A stretch of 40,238 nt of DNA, from NCBI GenBank assembly GCA_964433135.1, contig CAYSQW010000030.1:1-40238 (forward strand), given 5' to 3'. Each line of letters begins with the position of its first letter. The first letter of the stretch is position 1. The notes beneath the pieces were generated by a model. It made no database searches. It had not been told where the DNA came from and saw only the letters and a program-made list of their open reading frames with translations. Made by a program: the position numbers and the translations under genes. This document shows, in pieces, positions 25,422 to 32,425 of this stretch. The stretch is from CAYSQW01 sp964433135. GTDB taxonomy: Bacteria; Acidobacteriota; Aminicenantia; Aminicenantales; Aminicenantaceae.

Positions 25422-25859
25422 ATGAAAACCTATCGGAATCCCATCCCCACCGTAGATGTGATCATCGAAATCAGGCGGGATGACGGAAGGACCGGCATCA
25501 TCCTCATCGACCGCAAGAATCCCCCATACGGCTGGGCGATTCCGGGAGGTTTTGTCGATTACGGGGAATCCCTCGAAGACGCCGCCGTCAGGGAAGCCAA
25601 GGAAGAAACCTCCCTCGACGTTCACCTCAAGCGTCAGATGCACTCCTATTCCGACCCAAAACGGGATCCTCGCAAACATACCATCACCACCGTCTTTATC
25701 GCCGTCGCCCAAGGCCGTCCCCAAGCCCGGGATGACGCCGCGGATATCGGAATCTTCAACCAAGCGGAAATCACGTTCCCACTGGCGTTTGACCACCGCA
25801 AAATCTTGGATGATTATTTCGCTCGATCCGGATCGACGCAAAATGAACAGGAGTCATAA
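25422..25859 (+). CDS. Nudix hydrolase
   Basis: A small cytosolic Nudix enzyme of 145 residues. The longer open frame begins at 25242, but a strong promoter at 25323-25352 and an AGAGGA ribosome site just upstream place the start at ATG 25422 (MKTYRNPIPTVDVIIEI). The Nudix box is GGFVDYGESLEDAAVREAKEETSL. It matches G-x5-E-x7-R-E-U-x-E-E, with the usual final Gly replaced by Ser. This class often acts on ADP-ribose or other nucleoside diphosphates. The flanking WAIPGGFV and the PKRDPRKHTITTVFIA strand resemble ADP-ribose pyrophosphatases. The next gene starts 1 nt after its stop, so they form an operon. Confidence 0.9.
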   Translation: MKTYRNPIPTVDVIIEIRRDDGRTGIILIDRKNPPYGWAIPGGFVDYGESLEDAAVREAKEETSLDVHLKRQMHSYSDPKRDPRKHTITTVFIAVAQGRPQARDDAADIGIFNQAEITFPLAFDHRKILDDYFARSGSTQNEQES

Positions 25860-25860
25860 G

Positions 25861-26118
25861 ATGTCGGATAATCATGAAAACACCCCGGCGGGTGCGGACG
25901 CCAAATTGAAAGAGGTCCTGAGCGTTTGGGGACCGGTGGAAGCCGAAGTGATCAAGAGTCTGCTGGAAAGCCACGGCATATCCTGCATCCTGAAAGGCCT
26001 GGTGGTTCAATCCGTCCATGCCTTCTCGGCCGACGGTCTCGGCGAAGTTCGGATAATGGTGCAGGAGAGTGATTATGACACCGCCAAAAAGGTGATTTCC
26101 GAGAGCAAGGTAACCTGA
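25861..26118 (+). CDS. DUF2007-type small protein
   Basis: A cytosolic protein of 85 residues. An AGGAG ribosome site lies 9 nt before the ATG. The core (LSVWGPVEAEVIKSLLESHGISCILKG and LGEVRIMVQESDYDTAKKVI) matches the DUF2007 'putative signal transducing' pattern: a ferredoxin-like alpha/beta fold often found as a small partner protein. The function is not known. It is coupled to the Nudix gene. Its stop codon (26116-26118) lies inside the 3' closing strand of a minus-strand copy of repeat element B. The last codons may therefore have been set by that insertion. Confidence 0.8.
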   Translation: MSDNHENTPAGADAKLKEVLSVWGPVEAEVIKSLLESHGISCILKGLVVQSVHAFSADGLGEVRIMVQESDYDTAKKVISESKVT

Positions 26119-26322
26119 ATCAGCCATGGAAACAACTGATGAACTCAAAATAAAATCCTTCAGCGGTTTAAAATACATTTTCATCATCAGTCCTTTCCAC
26201 CCTCCGGGCGGGCCGATCTCACCCCGTCGGCTTCGCCGCATCCGGTTCGACGTACCTCAGTACGCCTCACCACATGACACCTCGCCGCCACGGCAATCTC
26301 GACACCGTGTCTGATCCAGGTT
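26112..26322 (-). ncRNA. Structured repeat element B, copy 4 (minus strand)
   Basis: Read on the minus strand. The closing helix pairs AACCTGGATCAG (26322-26311) with CTGATTCAGGTT (26123-26112): eleven Watson-Crick pairs and one G-U. The second helix pairs 26198-26184 with 26142-26128 (15 positions, one G-U and one mismatch) around a short 41-nt loop. A side hairpin pairs GCGTAC (26265-26260) with GTACGT (26255-26250); copy 3 has GCATAC and GTATGT there, a compensated change. The core (GAGATTGCCGTGGCGGCG; GGTGAGATCGGCCCGCCC) is intact. The 3' strand contains the stop codon of the convergent DUF2007 gene. Confidence 0.7.
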
Positions 26323-26409
26323 CCTGCCATGTCAGCAAGATGTGCTTTTTCCTTAAATAGTGAAATCAAATCAACAAACAGACGTCTTTCAGCACCAAAT
26401 CCAGGATAA

Positions 26410-26591
26410 GGCGGTGTGAGAGGAGGAGTGTCATACGCGATTTAGCCTGAATGTCGGATTAGCCGAGGGAAGCTGCGACGGCAGCCGCTGAGTATGTCTG
26501 ACCCACGAACGGGGGGAGTTACGGAAGCACCGAGAATAATCCGATATTCATGGCGTTTAAAATCTCGTCTAAACGACGATCTCACACCGCC
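26410..26591 (+). ncRNA. Structured repeat element A, copy 2
   Basis: The closing helix pairs GGCGGTGTGAGA (26410-26421) perfectly with 26580-26591; copy 1 has GGCTGTGGGGA there. An inner helix pairs TGAATGTCGGATTA (26448-26461) with 26537-26550: all 14 positions pair, one as G-U. The hairpin GCTGC-GACG-GCAGC (26472-26485) replaces GCCGC-GGAT-GCGGC of copy 1, a compensated C-G to U-A change. A terminal hairpin CGG-AAGCA-CCG lies at 26522-26532. The conserved block CGCTGAGTATGTCTGACC is at 26486-26503. Here A is on the opposite strand to the neighbouring B copy, unlike loci 1 and 2. Confidence 0.65.
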
Positions 26592-26795
26592 GTTCCTTCC
26601 GACACGCCCCACCATAGTATTCAGTAAAAAGCATTATTTAACGCCCTAGCACATGATTGCGGGGAAAGACCTTGCAGCCCTGATTTTTCTTGAATGCACA
26701 CAAAGGCAAATTTTTTAGAGTGCAAGCCTTAAAAAGAGATTAAGATGATAGATGAAAAAAAATAACAGACTTCATTAGTAAATTAATTTGCCTTT
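26592..26795. other. Intergenic: element A flank and AT-rich spacer
   Basis: 26592-26635 resembles the linker after element A seen at the window start (CGTTCCTTCCGAC, then a weaker AGTAAAAAGCA box). From about 26640 the sequence becomes AT-rich and I see no gene, repeat or clear terminator before the stop codon of the mechanosensitive channel gene. Confidence 0.5.
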
Positions 26796-27938
26796 TTAAA
26801 TGTTGGCAGTATTCGATTTCTTTGGATCCCTTTCCAGCGTCACCCGCATCTGCGGCAGGCTCTCATGGTAATTTTTCTGAATAAAGAGTAATAATTTCTC
26901 CCTCACCTCGCACCGTAAATTCCAGGTCGTCGGAGAATCCACCGCACTCATCAAGGCGCGCAGTTCTACAATTCGGTCGGTGGTATTGGTCACCTGCAAT
27001 CCCTTTACCTTACCATCCCAGTACTCGCTCTTTTCCAGAATACGGAACAACTCCTGTCGGACGGCCTCAACCGGGACGGTATAATCCGCATACAGGTATA
27101 CAGTTCCCAGTAAGGCGGCTGAGATCCTGGTCCAGTTTTGAAAAGGATTTTCAATGAAAAAGGAGATCGGGATAATCAGCCGGCGTAAATCCCAGATACG
27201 CATCACCACATAGGTAAGGTTAATCTCCTCGATCCAGCCCCATTCATTCTCAATAATCACCACATCACCCAAGCGGATGGGTTGGGCAATGGCAATCTGG
27301 ATTCCGGCCAGCAGGTTGCCCAGGGTTTTCTGGGCGGCAAAGCCCAAAATGATGCCGATTATTCCCGCGGATGCCAGAAGGCTCATACCGATTTGTCTTA
27401 CCTTGTCGAATGTAAGCAGCATAATGGCCAGGGTTACAAAGAGGATGATCACAATCAGAATGCGCTGGATAAGCAGGATCTGGGTATAAACCCGGCGGGC
27501 TTCCAGATTATCTTTTACGTCAATCTGATATCGGCCGAGCACCCGATCCCGAACAATAAACACGATCCTGACCAATAACCATCCAATAGTACCAATAATC
27601 CACAAATTAACCAGGTGGATCAGCAGGGATAAGATCTGTTGCGGCAGTCTAACAAAGGGAAGCACAATGGCAATACAAATTGCCGGTATCAGCATACGGA
27701 GCGGTGCTTTTAAATGACTGAACTTAAGTTTTAGTCCTTTAAGGCTGGACTCGCGGCGCTTATGCCAGTTTTTCAAAAATAGATCAATCATAAAATGAAT
27801 CACAAATCCAACCAGAGCAGCGCCAAGAAGAATGATTAGGGAAAACAGGAAGTCATTTAAAGTTCCTTTACCGGTTTGAAATATTTCAGTTAACTTGTCC
27901 ATGAACGGGCCAATCTTTTCCCCAATTTGAATGGTCAT
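26796..27938 (-). CDS. MscS family mechanosensitive ion channel
   Basis: An inner-membrane channel of about 380 residues. Four hydrophobic segments precede the MscS pore helix (LLASAGIIGIILGFAAQKTLGNLLAGIQIAIAQPIRLGD). The beta domain follows (VVIIENEWGWIEEINLTYVVMRIWDLRRLIIPISFFIENPFQNWT). The family's function is release of solutes on hypo-osmotic shock. The start is uncertain: ATG 27938, TTG 27962 and ATG 27902 are all possible and none has a good ribosome site. The gene and its upstream region are visibly AT-richer than the rest of the window and lie between two repeat loci, which suggests a separate origin. No operon partner is present. Confidence 0.87.
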   Translation of the reverse strand: MTIQIGEKIGPFMDKLTEIFQTGKGTLNDFLFSLIILLGAALVGFVIHFMIDLFLKNWHKRRESSLKGLKLKFSHLKAPLRMLIPAICIAIVLPFVRLPQQILSLLIHLVNLWIIGTIGWLLVRIVFIVRDRVLGRYQIDVKDNLEARRVYTQILLIQRILIVIILFVTLAIMLLTFDKVRQIGMSLLASAGIIGIILGFAAQKTLGNLLAGIQIAIAQPIRLGDVVIIENEWGWIEEINLTYVVMRIWDLRRLIIPISFFIENPFQNWTRISAALLGTVYLYADYTVPVEAVRQELFRILEKSEYWDGKVKGLQVTNTTDRIVELRALMSAVDSPTTWNLRCEVREKLLLFIQKNYHESLPQMRVTLERDPKKSNTANI

Positions 27939-27962
27939 ATTTAGGTGAATATTTCGGGTCAA

Positions 27963-28560
27963 GCTAATTAAAACAAGTTCAATTGCTAGAATTTTCCTCT
28001 AAATGTCTAAACAGAAAATCGATCAAACCCACAAAAAAAATTACCCACCGGTTCATTTTCTGAATTTATGGGAATTTCGTTTTTTTGCGGGCGGAAAACC
28101 TTTAAAAAGTTCTCTCAATATCCACCTGCTGACATCTAAAAATAACAATATCACACCGAAATCAGCAAAGTCAAAGATATAAAAACAAAGACAGAGGCCC
28201 CATCGATAGGCGCTCTCGGTTCGAAAAAATCTTCAAGGCTCACAGGTATGTCGACAATGCCCTGCCCCCCCCCTCAAATCAACGGAGCCTCACCCAAAAA
28301 CTGCATCAGTCAAAAATATGGTTTTTTGGCCTTCATGCTGTTCGGCAAACTGCCGTGGGGGAAAATTAAAAGGCATGAATAGTCATTCATAATATCCAGT
28401 TGCTGTTTTTCAGCCTTTTTCTAGAACTGCTAATATCAATTTATCATCCGTCCTGACATTCTTAAAAATAGTGTTGGTATTCCCCCGATAAAATGGACAC
28501 ATCGTTAAGGTTGTTCTTCAAGATAGGACTCCAAGTCGATCTAACAGATAAAAGCTTGGC
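27963..28560. other. AT-rich intergenic stretch
   Basis: About 600 bases without a supported reading frame, tRNA or repeat that I could identify. It contains several A- or T-runs and an isolated C-run near 28263-28273. A stretch around 28486-28505 (CCCCCGATAAAATGGACACA) faintly recalls insertion-sequence ends, but I found no partner end or transposase. It probably includes the channel gene's promoter. Confidence 0.4.
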
Positions 28561-28567
28561 CGGTCAC

Positions 28568-28668
28568 GGACCAAGGTTGCGGTAGCGGCAAGGAAGCGGC
28601 TCGTGAGGCGTGCCCTCCCACCCGGCCCTTATATTATAAGGAAAAAGCATACTCATAGAACAGCACTC
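28568..28668 (+). repeat. Truncated element B followed by A-B linker
   Basis: 28568-28610 matches the B core in degenerate form (GACCAAGGTTGCGGTAGCGG, then CAAGGAAGCGGCTCG). It breaks off and continues as the linker with TTATAAGGAAAAAGCA near 28636-28651. The complete copy 3 follows at 28689. This repeats the locus 2 pattern of an older partial copy just upstream of an intact one. Confidence 0.5.
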
Positions 28669-28688
28669 CTTAATGCTTACTGACACGG

Positions 28689-28948
28689 GAAATTGGTGTA
28701 TTTACGGGTCAAGATTGCCGTGGCGGCAAACTGGAAATCAGTGAGGCATACTTAGGTATGTCGAACTATTTTCAGTACAGTCGACATGGTGAGATTGGCC
28801 CGCCCGGAGGGGGAAGTGAGCCGATAATTAAAATATCGAAAAATCGGATATTCACCAAGTGATCCGAATTCTCTGCTATCTTTCGTCTATCGCTACCAAA
28901 CTGAAATTTTTTTTACGTATCGGCTGACTTCATAAATACACCAATTTC
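28689..28948 (+). ncRNA. Structured repeat element B, copy 3
   Basis: The closing helix is perfect over 16 bp: GAAATTGGTGTATTTA (28689-28704) with 28933-28948. The second helix pairs GAAGTGAGCCGATA (28813-28826) with 28918-28931 (13 of 14) around a 91-nt loop ending in TTTTTTTT. The side stem pairs ACTGGAAAT (28730-28738) with 28768-28776 and carries the hairpin GCATAC/GTATGT (28746-28761). The core GTCAAGATTGCCGTGGCGGC and GGTGAGATTGGCCCGCCC is the same as in copy 2. The 3' end lies 12 nt before the -35 box of the mraZ promoter, so the element could influence, or insulate, the dcw operon. Confidence 0.72.
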
Positions 28949-28960
28949 CACGAAAAATGC

Positions 28961-28989
28961 TTGACAAGGCCCTATCCATACCCTATATT
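28961..28989 (+). promoter_or_regulatory. Sigma70-type promoter of the dcw operon (mraZ)
   Basis: A perfect TTGACA (28961-28966), a 17-nt spacer and TATATT (28984-28989). This is the strongest promoter in the window. Predicted initiation is near 28996, just before the MraZ boxes. Confidence 0.8.
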
Positions 28990-29000
28990 TTAAGTAAAAA

Positions 29001-29025
29001 CGGGACAGAGTGGGACGAATTGGGA
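29001..29025 (+). promoter_or_regulatory. MraZ operator: three direct repeats
   Basis: CGGGA at 29001, TGGGA at 29011 and TGGGA at 29021 are spaced exactly 10 bp apart with 5-nt gaps. This is the arrangement of TGGGN boxes known to be bound by MraZ. They lie directly after the predicted transcription start and reach the proposed mraZ start codon. That predicts autorepression of the operon, possibly with competition against ribosome binding. Confidence 0.75.
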
Positions 29026-29487
29026 AATTTTCTTATTGGAAGCTATACGGCACGCATCGATAAGAGCGGCCGAATAAAAATTCCTGAAAAATTCAGAGGC
29101 ATCATCGAAGAACGCTACGGAAAAGATCTCTTCGTCACCTCTCTCACCGATGAATCCATCCAAATCTATCCCTATCCGGTATGGGAAAAACTCGCCCAAC
29201 TCACGGACGAGGGGCTGTTCCTGCTCAAGCCGAATGTCAGGAACTTCATGCTGCAGGTCAATCTGAAGGGAAAACATTGCGAGATCGATACTAAAGGCCG
29301 TGCCCTGATTAGTCAAGTCCTGCGCGATAAAGCCCGGCTGGAAAATGAGATCGAAGTCGTCGGGATGAATAATCATCTGGAAGTCTGGAATAAAGAGGTT
29401 TTGGAAGCTGCGATTGCGGAAAAGCCGCTGACGAATGAGGATTTTGAACGCATATCTGAGATATCCGTCAGAGGAAAATCGGAATGA
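29020..29487 (+). CDS. mraZ: Transcriptional regulator MraZ
   Basis: DNA-binding regulator heading the dcw operon, 155 residues. It has two copies of the AbrB-like MraZ fold: FLIGSYTARIDKSGRIKIPEKFR near the N-terminus and GKHCEIDTKGRALISQVLRDKARL after residue 80. The reading frame is open back to an ATG at 28957, but that codon lies upstream of the promoter and cannot be used by this transcript. The TTG at 29020, with GTGGGA just upstream, gives the usual short N-terminus and is my choice. The TTG overlaps the third operator box. The stop overlaps rsmH by 4 nt (ATGA). Confidence 0.88.
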   Translation: MGNFLIGSYTARIDKSGRIKIPEKFRGIIEERYGKDLFVTSLTDESIQIYPYPVWEKLAQLTDEGLFLLKPNVRNFMLQVNLKGKHCEIDTKGRALISQVLRDKARLENEIEVVGMNNHLEVWNKEVLEAAIAEKPLTNEDFERISEISVRGKSE

Positions 29488-30380
29488 CCAACCATGGCCA
29501 TATTCCCGTCCTACTGGAAGAGGTCATGCAGTTCCTGGATATTTCCCGGAAAGGGATCTATATCGACGGCACCATCGGGCTCGGCGGGCATAGTCATACG
29601 ATCCTCTCAAGAAATCCGAATGCCGAGCTCATCGGATTCGACCTGGACGAAAGCTCCCTTCTCGAGGCCAAGGAAATCCTGTCGCCCTTTGCGGACAGGC
29701 TGGAGCTTTTTCATTCGGATTTCCGCTTCTTCCCGGATCTGAAGATCGACTTCTCACGGGTCAGGGGAATCCTGATCGACCTCGGTTTGTCTTCCTTCCA
29801 ATTGGACGATCCGGAGAGGGGATTCAGCTTCAATCGGGAAGGACCGCTCGACATGCGTATGGATCGCCGGAGCCGGATCACCGCGTCAAAAGTCATCAAC
29901 GGCTATTCCGAATCCAAACTGTCAAACATATTTCATACATACGGCGAATTGAGGCAGGCCCGAAGGCTGGCGCGCGAAATCGTATCCCGGCGCAAGAACC
30001 GCCCTATCGAAACCACCTCAAAGCTTTTCCAGATCGTTGAAGAGGTATGCCGCTGGAGAGCCCAAAAGGGGAAAACGCATCCGGCGGCCCGTGTTTTCCA
30101 GGCCATTCGCATCGAGATCAATGAGGAACTGCGATTTTTAGATTCTTTTCTGGAAAGGGTCGCGGAAAAGACCAGCCCGGGGACACGCATCGTCGTCATT
30201 TCCTTCCATTCTCTTGAAGACCGAATCGTCAAACACACTTTTCTCAGATTAGCCTCGGATACCGACTCCACGCCGAAGTTGAAGATTCTGACACGCAAAC
30301 CCGTCATCCCCGCTTCCGATGAAACCGAACGTAATTTCCGGGCCCGCTCAGCCAAGCTGCGGGCGGCGGAAAGGATATAA
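29484..30380 (+). CDS. rsmH: 16S rRNA (cytosine-1402-N4) methyltransferase RsmH
   Basis: An S-adenosylmethionine-dependent enzyme that methylates C1402 of 16S rRNA, 298 residues, normal for the family (older name MraW). Visible features are HIPVLLEEVMQFL, the SAM-binding IDGTIGLGGHSHTIL, GILIDLGLSSFQLDDPERGFSF, GPLDMRMD, and the C-terminal VISFHSLEDRIVKHTF. It overlaps mraZ by 4 nt and is translationally coupled to it. The end is 4 nt before the ftsL-like gene. Confidence 0.96.
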   Translation: MTNHGHIPVLLEEVMQFLDISRKGIYIDGTIGLGGHSHTILSRNPNAELIGFDLDESSLLEAKEILSPFADRLELFHSDFRFFPDLKIDFSRVRGILIDLGLSSFQLDDPERGFSFNREGPLDMRMDRRSRITASKVINGYSESKLSNIFHTYGELRQARRLAREIVSRRKNRPIETTSKLFQIVEEVCRWRAQKGKTHPAARVFQAIRIEINEELRFLDSFLERVAEKTSPGTRIVVISFHSLEDRIVKHTFLRLASDTDSTPKLKILTRKPVIPASDETERNFRARSAKLRAAERI

Positions 30381-30384
30381 ACGA

Positions 30385-30684
30385 ATGGTCAGAAAAAGAT
30401 TCAGCACGAAAGAGATCACCCTGGCATTGCTGGCGGTGCTGACCGTTATCGGATTTTTGACCTTCTATATCTGGCATCAGGCCGAGTCCATTCGGCTGGG
30501 TTATAAAACTCGGGATCTGGAGCACCGGATTCAAATCCTGAAAAAAGAGGTGGAAACACTGGAGGCCAAAAAGACCTCACTGCTTTCACTCCATCGGGTG
30601 GAAAGGATCGCCACCACCAAGCTCACCCTAGTCGAGCCTTCCGAAGATCAGTTGATCCACATCCCTACGGATCAGGAACCTTGA
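30385..30684 (+). CDS. ftsL: FtsL-like division protein
   Basis: A bitopic membrane protein of 99 residues, placed between rsmH and ftsI exactly where ftsL lies in dcw clusters. It has a short basic cytosolic N-terminus (MVRKRFSTKE), one transmembrane helix (ITLALLAVLTVIGFLTFYIW), then a periplasmic coiled coil (RDLEHRIQILKKEVETLEAKKTSLL) and RVERIATTKLTLVEPSEDQ, typical of FtsL/DivIC proteins. A frame start exists at 30319 inside rsmH; ATG 30385 with AAAGGA upstream is more sensible. Assignment rests on topology and position because FtsL sequences diverge strongly. Confidence 0.8.
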   Translation: MVRKRFSTKEITLALLAVLTVIGFLTFYIWHQAESIRLGYKTRDLEHRIQILKKEVETLEAKKTSLLSLHRVERIATTKLTLVEPSEDQLIHIPTDQEP

Positions 30685-30691
30685 ACGCATC

Positions 30692-32425
30692 ATGAAAAGC
30701 TATTATCACACCAAGGTCAAAAAGCGCATCATCCTTCTGCTGCCTTTTATCATCATCTGGATAGGAGGCCTGATCTACCGGCTGGTCGACCTGCAGGTGA
30801 TCCACCATTCCCATCACCGAGAGATCGTTGTCGATCAAAACCAGAATATCGAATTTATCATCCCGGAACGCGGAACCATTTATGACCGATCGGGAAACAT
30901 CCTGGCCCGGAGCCTTCCCCGCCCTTCGGTTTTTTATACCCCTTTCAAAGGAGAATCTCCCACTCTCCAACTCAAACGCATCAAGCGGCTCCAACCGATC
31001 CTTCATCTTACCGACAGCCAGATCCGACGCATTCGGTCACAGATCGAAAAGGATGCCCGCTTCATATGGATCAAACGAAAAATCGAGCCGAAAAAAGCCG
31101 CCGCGATCGAGGGGCTCGACCTCAGCGGTATCCATTTTTTGACCGAAAGCAAGCGTTTCTACCCCAACGGTTCCTTAGCGGCCCATATCCTTGGGGGGGT
31201 TAATATCGACGATGCCGGCAGCGGAGGAATCGAACATCTCTACAATTCCCTGTTGGCCGGAAAAAACGGGGAAGGATTGATGCTCCGGGACGCCAAGAGA
31301 CGCAGCTATCGCTTTGAAACGCTCAAAGAGCCCAAACCGGGAAAAGACCTGGTCTTGACGATCGAGGAAACCATCCAGTATATCGCTGAGAAGGAACTGA
31401 CCCGGGCGGTCCGCGACAGCCGTGCCGAATGGGGGACGGTGCTCGTCTCCCAGCCTTCAAGCGGAGAAATCCTGGCCATCGCCAACACTCCCAGCTCGGA
31501 TCTCAATTACTCCCAACCGGGGCGAAATTTCGCCATTCATCACACCTTCGATCCCGGATCAACCTTTAAGATCGTCACCGCCTCAGCCGCGCTGGAATCC
31601 CATAAAATCCAGATGACCGATACTTTCGACTGCAGCCTGGGCTACGCCCGGATCGCTGGAAAAACCATCCGCGATCACCACCGTTTCGATATCCTGACGT
31701 TCCCGGAAGTCATCATCCACTCCTCCAATGTGGGGACGATCCAGATCAGCCAACGTCTGGGGGTTCAGACACTCCATGACGCCATATCCGCCTTCGGATT
31801 CGGCAGAAAAACCGGGATCGACCTTCCGGGTGAAGAGAAAGGCATCTTTCGCGCCGTCAAAGACTGGACCACCATATCTCCCGCGTCGCTCTCCATCGGC
31901 TATGAAATATCCGTCACTCCGATTCAAATTCTCCAGGCCGTCAATGTCATTGCCAACCGAGGCGTCGTCATCCCTCCTCACATCGTAAAATCCAGCTCAT
32001 TTCAAAGCGATTCCGGATCTCCATCCACGGAGCCGAGACGCGCGATCTCTTCGTCCACCGCGATGGATCTCTCGCATATACTGCACGAGGCGGTCCGGGA
32101 AGGAACCGGGAAAAAAGCCCAAATCGAGGGGTACGCCGTCGCCGGGAAAACCGGAACCGCCCAGATCTTCGATCCGAAAACTCAACACTATTCCTCACGC
32201 GCCCATCGGTCTCTTTTCGTAGGATTCGTCCCCGCCGACAATCCGGTTCTTTCGATCGTCGTGGTGATCGAGAATCCACAAGGGGCTTTTTACGGAGGAG
32301 ATGTCGCGGCTCCGGTTTTTCGGGAGATCGGATCACGGATACTCCGCTATCTGCACATCCCCCGGCGCCCTGAAAATCCGCAACCTTTAATCACCGCCAA
32401 GGTTTGGATGCAGCCAACGCCATGA
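30692..32425 (+). CDS. ftsI: Division transpeptidase FtsI (PBP3-type)
   Basis: A class B penicillin-binding protein that crosslinks septal murein, 577 residues. N-terminal membrane anchor (IILLLPFIIIWIGGLIYRLVDLQV), then the pedestal domain with IPERGTIYDRSGNILA. The transpeptidase domain carries S290-x-x-K293 (STFK), the SxN triad at 344-346 (SSN) and K486-T-G. No PASTA domains follow, which fits a Gram-negative-type enzyme. It begins 7 nt after ftsL and ends in an ATGA overlap with murE. Confidence 0.93.
   Translation: MKSYYHTKVKKRIILLLPFIIIWIGGLIYRLVDLQVIHHSHHREIVVDQNQNIEFIIPERGTIYDRSGNILARSLPRPSVFYTPFKGESPTLQLKRIKRLQPILHLTDSQIRRIRSQIEKDARFIWIKRKIEPKKAAAIEGLDLSGIHFLTESKRFYPNGSLAAHILGGVNIDDAGSGGIEHLYNSLLAGKNGEGLMLRDAKRRSYRFETLKEPKPGKDLVLTIEETIQYIAEKELTRAVRDSRAEWGTVLVSQPSSGEILAIANTPSSDLNYSQPGRNFAIHHTFDPGSTFKIVTASAALESHKIQMTDTFDCSLGYARIAGKTIRDHHRFDILTFPEVIIHSSNVGTIQISQRLGVQTLHDAISAFGFGRKTGIDLPGEEKGIFRAVKDWTTISPASLSIGYEISVTPIQILQAVNVIANRGVVIPPHIVKSSSFQSDSGSPSTEPRRAISSSTAMDLSHILHEAVREGTGKKAQIEGYAVAGKTGTAQIFDPKTQHYSSRAHRSLFVGFVPADNPVLSIVVVIENPQGAFYGGDVAAPVFREIGSRILRYLHIPRRPENPQPLITAKVWMQPTP

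Noticed and set aside
28486..28505. Possible insertion-sequence end (GATAAAATGGACACA)
   Set aside because: Only a faint resemblance, with no partner inverted repeat, no target duplication and no transposase nearby.
28957..29019. Upstream ATG for mraZ
   Set aside because: It lies before the -35/-10 boxes of the promoter that drives the gene, and would add 21 residues not found in the family.
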